Shown here piece by piece: positions 55,331 through 64,000 of a stretch of 64,000 bases of DNA. Where the stretch lies: assembly GCF_042100115.1 (NCBI RefSeq), contig NC_091276.1:2108001-2172000 (forward strand), read 5' to 3'. The notes below the pieces were generated by a model, which ran no database searches, was not told the DNA's origin, and saw only the letters and a list, made by a program, of their open reading frames with translations. The position numbers and the translations under genes are program-made. Every line of letters begins with the position of its first letter. The first letter of the stretch is position 1. The stretch is from Alternaria dauci. Taxonomy: Eukaryota > Ascomycota > Dothideomycetes > Pleosporales > Pleosporaceae.

Positions 55331-57212
55331 TTACACTGTACCCGAACTCCTTCCATGTCGACGTATGAAGTCCCTATCTATCATATCAAGGAAAGCTCGC
55401 GAAGGCGTATCCTCAACAATAACATTTGTGTCAGGCTGGATTACATCAGCAGCAGGAACGGTGATCCCATGCCTTGCTGCATACTGAACGATCTCCGATA
55501 TCCTGACATTCATGTCCTGAGACACGTTTCGCACATGCTGTACGCATCGCGTGAGGAGCTGGGCGTCGCGACCAGTGGGGTAATTCACCACACCATCACC
55601 TAGATGGTAAAGAAAGTAGTCGTGTAAAGGTCGGTCGGCCGCTTTCTTATCCATTTTCCCCCTAGTTGACATGTTCGAAGGAACATTCGTTGTGAAAGTG
55701 TGCGTAGGCACATCATCCGGTCGGCCATCACGATCGTGGTGGAATGTAGTGCGGTGGTAGTTGCGCGGATTTTGTAGCTGACGGGCGTATGCCTGCTACA
55801 GTGAGCTAGAGCTTTGTATAAAGAGATTTCAAGGTACTTACCATAAAGTCAGCAATTTCTTTCGGTGCCCAGGACTTCCGAATCCGATCCCACAGCTCGT
55901 AGTTTACGGTCTGGTAAGGAAGGAACTAGTTCAGCGTCAGTGATTACCTCGAAGTAAGGTGGATGTACATACAGTCAACATCTCCTGTGCGGTCGTGACA
56001 CAATTGATCAACGTAGGATCAATCGTCCTAGGCGGGGCCACTCCTCTCATTTCATGACGATCATCGGAATTGGCTGAAGCCGGAAGTGTCGCCAACGTTC
56101 TACCCTCGATCTCAAAATGAGCACGAATTTGGCCACGCGACATTGCGACACCCTTGCAACCCCTACCAGAAATATCCACTGTATTTCTAGTTGGGTATTG
56201 GGCCATCATTGCAGCGATGGGGTCCGCTAGAGGAGGCTGGACAGCTACAGGTACTGGGGGGATAGCCGCGGGTACCATTAGTTGACCTTGGGGTGCTACC
56301 GCTGCGACAGGCGCTGCTGATACGGGCCCTATAGATGCCACAGGGGCTGTGTATGCTACAGGGATTGCAGGTGCCACACGGGTTGTAGATGCCACAGGCA
56401 CATATGCGGTTGCAGCGTGTGTGGTAGTGTGATCCTGAGCGGTTGAACCGGATGGGGTTGCTTTAGAAACGCGTTCCGAGTTCGATGACGACCAGAATGA
56501 GAGGGACTGCTCGCTCGTTGGTGCTGTATTCTCGTTGCGGGATCGCTTACGAGTCTCAGTTATGTGCTCCTCTGCAGAGTTATCCTCAGCCATGACTGCT
56601 TTACGCTTCAACGAATGCGCCGCGGAGGTTGTTAGTTGCCCCCCGTGAATATGAACAGCAGCCGGGACACGCGTGGTCTGCTCGAAGAACGCGGCTCGAA
56701 CTTCCTCTAGTGCTATCATCAGATAGCATTGCGGAGTGGTGAGGAAGATTTCTACCCACGCCTCGATGAGTCGAACATGTGGCTTAGGCGTGAAGCAATA
56801 CATTAGGTCGTCATCCCCCTGAACGTCGTTAAGTTGGTTTTGCTGGAAGTCTGCAGAGTACTTGATGACTGCCTCGACTCGACGACGGTGATACTCATTG
56901 CTCTGCAGAAGGCGGTCTTGGCGGAGGTTTCTAGGCGTATAGTGGCCTGGCGTATACGTTACTCTTGGATCGTTCCAAGGGAGGGCCGCAAGGGCCGGTT
57001 GGTGATGGAGCCTGCTGTTGCCATAGAATCCGTTCGCCGTCTGCGTTGCAGGATTAGGAGCATATTGCATAGGCGCCACGGGAGGGCCAACGAGAAAAGC
57101 AGGCATACTGCTACGATTTCCATAGGCTTGAATGGGCGTCAGCGATGCTAGAAAGACGGTACACTTGAAACTTACTTCTCATTGCACTTGGTATCGTATA
57201 CTGAGTATCCAT
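55331..57212 (-). CDS. Unrecognised LTRCV-family protein B2
   Basis: Four exons on minus: 57212-57176, 57126-55973, 55910-55842 and 55795-55331 (574 aa). All introns are 46-62 bp with good consensus, and phases hold. Starts MDTQYTIPSAMR. Early block VRLIEAWVEIF and EEVRAAFFEQT. A nuclear-type signal (KRKAVMAEDNSAEEH, TRKRSRNE) and a long Pro/Val/Ala linker follow. Then GRGCKGVAMSRGQIRAHFEI and EMRGVAPPRTIDP before the small exon TVNYELWDRIRKSWAPKEIA. The last exon has LHDYFLYHLGDGVVNYPTG, RDAQLLTRCVQHVRNV and NVRISEIVQYAARHG (477-530). The string P-T-G-R-D-A-x-x-L-T-R-C-V echoes P-S-G-D-D-A-x-D-L-T-R-C-V of A3, linking the two subfamilies. No named domain recognised. Confidence 0.7.
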
Positions 57213-57954
57213 GGTATTGGAGTCAACCTTGGAATTGTTGTATGCTTCGGATCGGAAGTGTATATAGTCTTTTGACTTGATGTTGGGACAAGGGACGAGA
57301 GGGGCGTGAATTTCACTTGGCGCGCGCTGTGCGGAAAAGAAGAGAGTGCAGAGAGTTCTCGATGCGGTTGAGTTGTTCGTGTGTCTGCTGTTGGCTCTGA
57401 ACTGAACCGCGTGAATCGGACGCTTTTGAGTACAGAGGAGAGTGGCTCGAGCAACGCGCAACGACACTCGCCACTTCCAGGAGCGAATTCGCAATGAATG
57501 GAGGACTACTGGTGAAGGGTAGTGCTAACATCGTAGCCCAGATCGGCAATTGACCGTGTAACGAGAGATTTCACGCGGACCTTGTGTAGAATGAAACGAG
57601 TACCTGACGATGTCCGCAACAGGAGAAAAATATGTTCAGACGATACATGTAACTTCGATGCAGCAGTTGCAAGATATTGAATCGCTCAAAAGTCAATGCG
57701 ATGAAGAAGTCCTGAGCAGACGTTAGATATAAGGTCTTCGAGTCATTTGCGTACGCGCTACAAGACATCGCAAGCGTTGTCACCACAATACCTATACTAC
57801 AACAAACCCCACGTGACTACGCAGCAAACCATAAAAAGTACTCTTAACATACTCTATGACAGCGCATTCGCCGACACCAAATCGTAGATGAGTTCCTGTG
57901 TCTTTTCCACTAGCAAATCATGACTGGCATCTTATGTGAACAATGAATATCATC
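57213..57954. other. Spacer between tandem genes B2 and B3
   Basis: B2 promoter and B3 3' flank. Frames overlapping 57220-57550 on minus lie in the B2 leader and are not supported as coding. Confidence 0.45.
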
Positions 57955-59658
57955 CTATGGGTCTTCACCATTGAACTTGCTGCGGTAATCGTCCTTGATC
58001 ATCTCAAGAAACGCTTCCGACGGCAGCTGGTCCTCAACAGTCAGGTTCTGAAAGTCCATCTGCTGATGCGTTGGCACAGTGATATTCCATCTCTGCGCGT
58101 ACACAGCAGCCTCGCTCAGCCGGACATTTCGATCGCCTGTGACGTTTCGAACGTGGTCGATGACTCGCGTTAACATCTGCGCCTTACGTCCATGAGGGGT
58201 GCGAACCACCCCATCACCCATACTATGGAGGAAGTAGTCGTGCAGGATTCTGTTAGGCCCACGCGCCCCGCTATCCGTGCTAGTATGGCGTAAGGAGGCA
58301 GTAGGAACCTGGGTAGGATGCGCTACACCCCACTCCTTGGCCTTTGCGAAGTGATGACCAATTTTCGAGCGACCGAAAATCTTCGGGGTTTGAAGATCAT
58401 GCACATAGTTCTACAGGAAGGCTTAGTCAGCTTGGTTTCTCTCCGGATTGTTGATATACGCAACACTCACAATGTAGCGAGCTATTTGCATGGGTAGCCA
58501 ATGCTCTATTGCCCGTAGGCACATATGTCGATTGAGCGTGCATATGTTGGAAAAATACTGGTCAACTGTTAGTGCCTCAGCCATAAAAATGGATGATGGA
58601 GAATTTGTACTCACAGTAAAGTTTTCCTCTAGCGACGTTTCGAAAGGACAGAGGGTCACATTGATCGATTCAGGCGTGCGGAAGTTCGACATCTCGGTGC
58701 CAAGTGGAGAGAAAGCAGTAGGTGGCAGCTGATGGATGCTCTTGTGCTCAATCTCGACAAAGGCCCGAATACGCTCAGCGCTCCAGGCTTTGTTCCCGTT
58801 GTCGGTTGGAAGAACACTTCCCGGTCGAAACCCAGGGATATTGATGCCCTTTGCCTGGAGTAGCTGGTTGAAAACTGGCGGAGCCGCTGGATTCTGCTCG
58901 AATGCAGCTGAACCGTCGGGCACAGACTGTAAAGGGAACACCGAGACGCTAGGTACAGGTACTGTGTTTGGATGAGGGCCTGGAGCTAGGGCGAACGCCA
59001 GCTGCACGTGTCCTTGAGATACCTGCTGGCCAGGTTGAACTGGTTGAGCTGGTTGGACAGGTTGAACTGGTGGTAGCAGCTGGGGAGCGGCGCTGATTGG
59101 AGGTGGGGGTCGCTGAACAGCCAGATTCAACGGAGCCGTATGCGACTGAGTAAATCCTGAGGATGGGACTGGAAGCGGACCTGTCATCGAGTTGGCTGTT
59201 CCATCACCCGCAGAGCGCATCTGTTCAGGCCGAGGGTAGCCATGTTGGGATAGATGTTCTGCCACGCTCATGAATTCTGCGAAGCAAGGCCAATGTCCGT
59301 CGACATTGTAGAGCTGTTCCTCAAACGCCGTCCTTACTTCCAGTGGCGCGAGTCCAAGCAGCCGAGGGACGAATATGAAGACCATCATCCACTCTTCAGC
59401 TAAGAGACTGTTTGGCAGCCAGTAACGGTGGCCAGCAGCTACCTCGATGGGTGTGATGGGAAGAAAGACCCATGTAGAGGTATATTCCCAGATACTCTCC
59501 AAGAGAGGGACGATGTGCTGACTTGTCATACATGTGTTGTCAGCCTTGATCAGGTCTACCGTGAGGATAGGCTGAGCCGTTGGGTTCTGGGGTCCGCCGA
59601 TGGGGTTGTTCGAGAGGTGTAGGTCGGACGTCATGGCATCAAATGGAGACGGATTCAT
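57955..59658 (-). CDS. Unrecognised LTRCV-family protein B3
   Basis: Three exons on minus: 59658-58615, 58557-58471 and 58410-57955 (528 aa). Introns are 57 and 60 bp, phase 0, at the same positions as the last two introns of B1 and B2. B3 lacks their small first exon. Early block AEEWMMVFIFVPRLLGLAPL, EVRTAFEEQL. A Pro/Val/Gln linker has tripeptide PVQ/PAQ repeats. Then RIRAFVEIEHKSIHQLPP, the small exon YFSNICTLNRHMCLRAIEHW, and the last exon with RILHDYFLHSMGDGVVRTP, HGRKAQMLTRVIDHVRNV and NVRLSEAAVYAQRW (433-487). B3 and B2 are the closest pair in this last exon. The function is unknown; no signal or membrane segment is seen. Confidence 0.7.
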
Positions 59659-60610
59659 GGGTCAAGCCGAACCAGCAGTGACTAGTATCTGTTAGTATTA
59701 CGACTACCGATTGTGCCACTCCTTGTACGTACGTCTTGCGTGTGGATGAGTTGTTCCGTTGGCAATATCGTCCCCAGCGTCAGCACTGTTTATTTCGGCA
59801 GCTCTGTGCTATAATCGCTTGGTGGATATAATCGCGCAGTAAATGGCCGTTCGCACGTCGTTCTTGGTCGCTTGTACTGAATAGAGGAGAGTTGTGGTCC
59901 AAAACAGTATAGATATAGTGGGTTGAAGGTGAGCTATAAGTTGGACCAGAAAGGAAATACTGGAGGGGCTAGGGATCCTGGCCAGGGTATCCGCAAGGTG
60001 AATGCTATCCACAGCCTCTGCACAGGACAGAGGCGTCTTCATCTGCACCAAACGATCAGAATACTCAGTCACATTACTGGTCGAAAATGCTAGGCAATAT
60101 CCCCGAAAGTGGCAGTACTACCACCAGGGTGAAGCCTCAATGTTCACTGCGCTGATGTTGTGAGCCCATAATAAGGGCTTTATCAGGTTCGCTTATGTGT
60201 TGTTTTCACAACAATTGATACACTCCTGCGCGTGTGATGAGTCGGTCACATGCCCTTCTGTACTACCACTTCATCAACCAAATCTTGATATCCGCAAGTT
60301 CTCGCGTAAAAGGCGGCAACTTGAGCCTACAGGGTCGCTTCCTGGTCGCTTGCGGTACGGATGACTGGAAAATTTTCCTAATCAAGGTGAATGCGTGGTC
60401 CGGCGCGCCTTGCCAGTTCGGAGTCTAGAGGCGTTGTTGGAGCGCTGGACCCTGGATGGCTGCTTGTGAGGATAAAGTCGCCGCGAGCTCATACAAAATA
60501 CACTTTTCTCTCTAATACTGCGAAATTTGGGACCACACCGACAAGACGCCAGCGCATTGTTCCATAACAACAGTTTCGACCAGTTGGCCTGCTCGAATTC
60601 CTCGAACGAG
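59659..60610. other. Divergent spacer
   Basis: Promoters of B3 (minus) and the F-box-like gene (plus). AT-rich around 60180-60300. No gene seen. Confidence 0.45.
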
Positions 60611-61373
60611 ATGTCTCCAGTCACCTCAACTGTTGACAACTCTTCGAGGCAAAACATCAGCATGGATGGAGTGCCGGCTCGCGGAATGACAAGCACTGCC
60701 AGTATGATGTGAACGATCCGTGCTCGTCTTTCATCGTCTCTAACAACACGCAGGACCAACGGGAATCGAGAAGAAACGTCACACCCGCTCTAACCCCCCC
60801 GAAGCCTTCATCGCGCTCGGAGCTGAAGGGGATTTGCTCTCCGCACCATCGGCCTCATCGACCTCATCGTCGTCATCCTCTCGCACCGTCCTTCCGACCG
60901 CAGTGAAAGAACTCAAACATGCTCCCCGTCTCGACGAATGCATCGCACGGCTGCTCAGTGAGATGGAGGATGTTAAGGTACCGTCTCCGAGCTTTCTCAC
61001 AACGCGCATCCGAGGCGAAAACAACGACAGTAACGGACTCATCTCAGCACTACGCCTTTATCCCGTGCAGGAAGTCCTAGCCTGCTACATCTCCATGAAA
61101 GATCTCGAAGCGATTGCTTGTACATCTTCGACGCTTTCAAACTCCCTGAACTTGAAAGAGACTAGGCAATTCTGGGAGGACAAAGTCATGAATGGAAAGG
61201 GTGATGATGCAAGGAAGCGTGCGGAGCGTGACGCATACTATGAGGCTCTCGAAAACATGCCTGAGCCTCGAAAGCGGGAGCTAGATGAGGATCAAGAGCT
61301 TCCCTATGCACCACCCTGGCGCCCTCAGTCGCGGGGACCCAAGAGAATCAAGGCGGCATTCGGACATGTGTAG
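60611..61373 (+). CDS. F-box-like hypothetical protein
   Basis: Exons 60611-60701 and 60754-61373 (236 aa). The 52-bp intron has donor GTATGA and a strong CTAACAACACGCAG 3' end; the join A|GA keeps the frame, whereas starting in the second exon alone gives no early ATG. Residues about 128-170 read LRLYPVQEVLACYISMKDLE, then AIACTSSTLSNSLN and RQFWEDKV. This resembles an F-box: P-x-E-V-L, a D-L pair, then a Trp near the end. The tail is basic (RGPKRIKAAF). The N-terminus is Ser-rich. F-box proteins recruit substrates to SCF ubiquitin ligases. The match is short and by eye, so this is tentative. Confidence 0.5.
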
Positions 61374-62519
61374 ATGGACGAGACCTTGTGGATATACTCT
61401 CAAGCACTTCTCAGTCTGGGTATAGGAATGTGGCGCACGAGTATAGCGATCGATAGCAACCCATAGCAATCGAATATTAAAGATCCTTTTGGATAGAACC
61501 CCTCAAGCCACAATGCATCATGCATGCTGCTTATCCATTGACGGCACACTGAAAGAGAGTCCGGAACAGCTCATAGCTTCCATGCCGGCCGTCGATCAGG
61601 TGATATTGTCGGCCCAGTGGTGCCAAAGTTTACTTTGTCGTGCTGCTACCTTCATGCCTCGCGTGTCATCTCAGTATCTACAGCAGTGGTTCAAAATGGC
61701 AAGACACCATCGTGATTATTTACAGCAGATGAACCCAGCCAGACAACGCCCACCATGATGATTTGTCTGATCGCTGGACGATTCTTGTTCCATGAAGTCG
61801 TCCTGGCGATATTGCCCCGCCTGCTCCTTGGCCTAGTTGCCGCTGCTTCAAGCCGTGGAACCCCGTGGGCATGTGATGCTACGGAATGATATGGCGGACC
61901 GCAATGCCCGTTCCAAGGATGTTGCCGAGTGGCAGACAAGAATTGACCCTGAAGAGGAAGGACTAAAATCCTCAAGAAGGTCCGACAGCAATCAAAGTAG
62001 CATGAACACTTGTTTGTCCTAGACACAGTGTGCTACTTAAAGCGAGATGCTACCAAGGGTAGTGAAGATTCTGTTGTATTCTCAAAGGATCGATCCAGGT
62101 GGGACTTTCAAGTGTAGTTAGGGATACTACATCAATAAGAAAGATCTGAACTGTTCCCCGTATATAACCTGAAATTTGATGTTATAGTCAACGTCTCCTT
62201 GCAGACAGATGGAGGTTTCCGAGGATTGAACAGCGGTCCTCAACGTTGATGTTGATGTGTCGTGCTTGGATGATCGTAGTGGTCGAGACTTCTACAAAGT
62301 GGTGATGCGAAAGGTGCTCATGTTCGACGAAGCCGGTCTGAGTTGGGATGGCGGAAGACTCTCACTCGCGTACAGATTCCTCCTCCTCCTCCTCCTCCTT
62401 CACCCCACAACAATACTTTCTTGAACCACAATTTTCGGCTACAACACCGCTGCTTTGATTTTCGAATCCTCATATCCAACAACATTGCCCTTGCACTATC
62501 GTTCGCCACAGCTTCCGCA
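61374..62519. other. Intergenic with (TCC)n run in the leader
   Basis: No supported gene. A TCC microsatellite at 62378-62399 lies about 120 bp before the next ATG and is probably transcribed as leader. Confidence 0.45.
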
Positions 62520-63458
62520 ATGTATCCTCGAGGTTCCAAAGACGGATACGGTCCATCGCGTCCTCCGCGCGCGCCCTCAACCACTCAGACCGAGCGTGAG
62601 ACGCATGAAGAGGATCTTGACGAGAGCAGCCAGTCTGGAGGTGAGGAAGGACTAGAAGATGGACATAAGAACCATTTAACATTAGCTTCAGGTTCCCTCT
62701 CCACCCTTGACCAGAGCAACTCGGGCGCTAGGGCATCCCCTTCGAATACGACCACCGCTCCAGGAATCTTCCTGAGATATCGCCGACACGGAGACTCTTC
62801 ATCGACAGGCCGGATCAGTGTTGCTCCGCAAGGACAGGCCCAGCCGTCCAACCGTCCACATGATCCAGAAACACCGCCTCGCAACACGTCTCGAGGTCCG
62901 GAAGGCGACTTCCACACTGGTCATATCCCGCGTTACCACACACAACGAGGCTACCATAGGCAACTGACTAACGCTCGGGAGAACCACGCAAAAAATCCTA
63001 GTGAGGAGAACTCGGCTGCCATCGCTCGAGCTCGAAGCGCTAGAAGTCCGTTTGACCGCCGTCCTCCGCCACCACAGACAATTCCACCTGATCGATTTGG
63101 TCTTAGGTTGCCTCCTCATCCACATGTCTCTGGATTGGCGCCACCGACACAGGCTCACCCTACGTCAAATGGTTATGGCTCCTCGATACCAGCTATGGAT
63201 CGTTTCCATCGGGAAGCAGCCCAGTTAGCTATCGAACAGCAGAACAGGCGCCAGCAAACGACTCCTCCGCCGGATATGCCTCGACCTGTCCCAAGGCCCC
63301 GTGTCCGTCATCCTGCTCATAATCGTCCCCTGGACCAGTCTTCTACTTCGCGACAACCAGGTCAAGCGTCTGCGCATGCACCCCGAGACCCAACTAGACC
63401 GAAGCGCCCGCCTCATCGACAGCCAGAAGACGACGAAGACCAGGACGGAGGTATATAA
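62520..63458 (+). CDS. Disordered Pro/Arg/Ser-rich hypothetical protein
   Basis: 312 aa, single exon. The first ATG of the frame (MYPRGSKDGYGPSRPPRAP) is at 62520; the open frame upstream has no ATG. The whole protein is low-complexity: Pro, Arg, Ser, Gly and His dominate, with acidic runs (EEDLDESSQSGGEEG) and an acidic C-terminal end (PEDDEDQDGG). The only helix-like piece is FHREAAQLAIEQQNRRQQ. No domain recognised. Frame length and codon texture support a real gene, perhaps an RNA- or chromatin-associated disordered protein, by composition only. Confidence 0.55.
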   Translation: MYPRGSKDGYGPSRPPRAPSTTQTERETHEEDLDESSQSGGEEGLEDGHKNHLTLASGSLSTLDQSNSGARASPSNTTTAPGIFLRYRRHGDSSSTGRISVAPQGQAQPSNRPHDPETPPRNTSRGPEGDFHTGHIPRYHTQRGYHRQLTNARENHAKNPSEENSAAIARARSARSPFDRRPPPPQTIPPDRFGLRLPPHPHVSGLAPPTQAHPTSNGYGSSIPAMDRFHREAAQLAIEQQNRRQQTTPPPDMPRPVPRPRVRHPAHNRPLDQSSTSRQPGQASAHAPRDPTRPKRPPHRQPEDDEDQDGGI

Positions 63459-63763
63459 ATACAGAAAAGACCGCTGGAGAGCATCGCAAGATAAGTCGCT
63501 GTCGGTGGTAACACAAGTTCCGAGGATAGTATGACAGTACTTTCAGACACGTGTGGGGTACAGAGATGCGTGTCGACTAGAAACGACATGGTACCAAGTA
63601 TTGTAGCAGAGATAGAACTAGGAATATACGAATTATGTACGTATACCTCAGACCATCCAGCTTGATTTGACTCCGCCCGTATATTCTTTTGCGCGAGCCT
63701 CCGACGTCGGGGAATAGAACGCTGTACCATGATGTGGCTTCGAAGGGAGGTTTGGACGTGGGT

Positions 63764-64000
63764 TTACTCGGATATCTACAAGAAGCCAAGATAGTCAGCT
63801 CACCTGATCATGCACCAGATGTAGGGTCTGTGGACGTGGCGAATGTTGCATGCGGACTTCCGCCCCTAACGACTCTTTGGAGCACTGACCTTATTCCATA
63901 ACCACATCCCGACCACATATATCACGTACTTCCAGTAGGGCCAACTACCAAAGGAATCGATTGCCGGCCTCTTGCCTTCGTATGTGACGAGGCGTACCTG
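63764..64000 (-). CDS. Possible 3' end of a minus-strand gene cut by the window edge
   Basis: Reading minus from the edge, 63890-64000 is open and encodes VRLVTYEGKRPAIDSFGSW, then PYWKYVIYVVGMWLWNK, Trp/Tyr-rich and membrane-like. A plausible splice (donor GTCAGT) leads to 63804-63827 and then (donor GTGAGC, acceptor TTGTAG) to 63764-63775, ending at TAA. An alternative frame after the last acceptor (KPPFEATSWYSVLFPDVGG) also looks coding. Exon structure and identity cannot be settled without the sequence beyond the window. Confidence 0.3.

Noticed and set aside
1..64000. CRISPR arrays, bacterial-type operons, rRNA genes, intact transposons
   Set aside because: None seen; intron-containing fungal genes throughout, and no transposase, reverse transcriptase or long terminal repeats recognised.

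Overview
This window is nuclear DNA of a filamentous ascomycete, most likely a Dothideomycete of the order Pleosporales. Genes are monocistronic and lie on both strands. Introns are short (about 48-130 bp) with GTRNGT donors, CTRAC-like branch points and YAG acceptors. The recognisable proteins (AspB/Cdc3-type septin, Exo70, Pom33, glycogen phosphorylase, PTS2 thiolase, heme-thiolate peroxygenase) are of fungal type. Order and family are inferred from protein style only. No similarity search was possible.

Layout. 1-16.3 kb is a conserved housekeeping block on the plus strand: the 3' end of an exocyst Exo70 gene, a septin, a Pom33/TMEM33 nucleoporin, a Pcl-type cyclin behind a 4.5-kb gene-free stretch, glycogen phosphorylase and a Yip1-domain Golgi protein. 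16.7-36.2 kb is accessory in character. It holds unrecognised, low-complexity, probably nuclear proteins, several of which share a conserved segment called here the 'LTRCV segment': a P-x-G-x-D start, then DLTRCVKYA, then FPxD and a hydrophobic tail. It also holds one ketopantoate-reductase-like gene and an AT-hook protein. 36.9-50.3 kb mixes a small GPI-type secreted protein, a secreted peroxygenase-like protein, a METTL27-like methyltransferase, a 2EXR-like gene broken by a stop codon, a DUF7587-like gene, a SnoaL-like protein, peroxisomal 3-ketoacyl-CoA thiolase and a single-pass membrane protein. 51.6-59.7 kb carries a second set of four genes (one plus, three in tandem on minus). Their C-terminal exons end in a segment that resembles the LTRCV segment, and three of them share the same intron positions. 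60.6-64 kb holds an F-box-like gene, a disordered protein and the possible edge of a minus-strand gene.

The most interesting signal is this apparently undescribed gene family: about eight to ten members in 43 kb, in two subfamilies. It includes one clear multi-stop pseudogene, a conserved leader intron and conserved exon phases. Several genes in the same region are interrupted by a single in-frame stop after which the same frame stays open. Each such stop is one C-to-T change away from a sense codon, so repeat-induced point mutation, ordinary pseudogenisation and stop-codon readthrough all need to be tested. All exon coordinates are my own readings of splice sites and reading-frame continuity.
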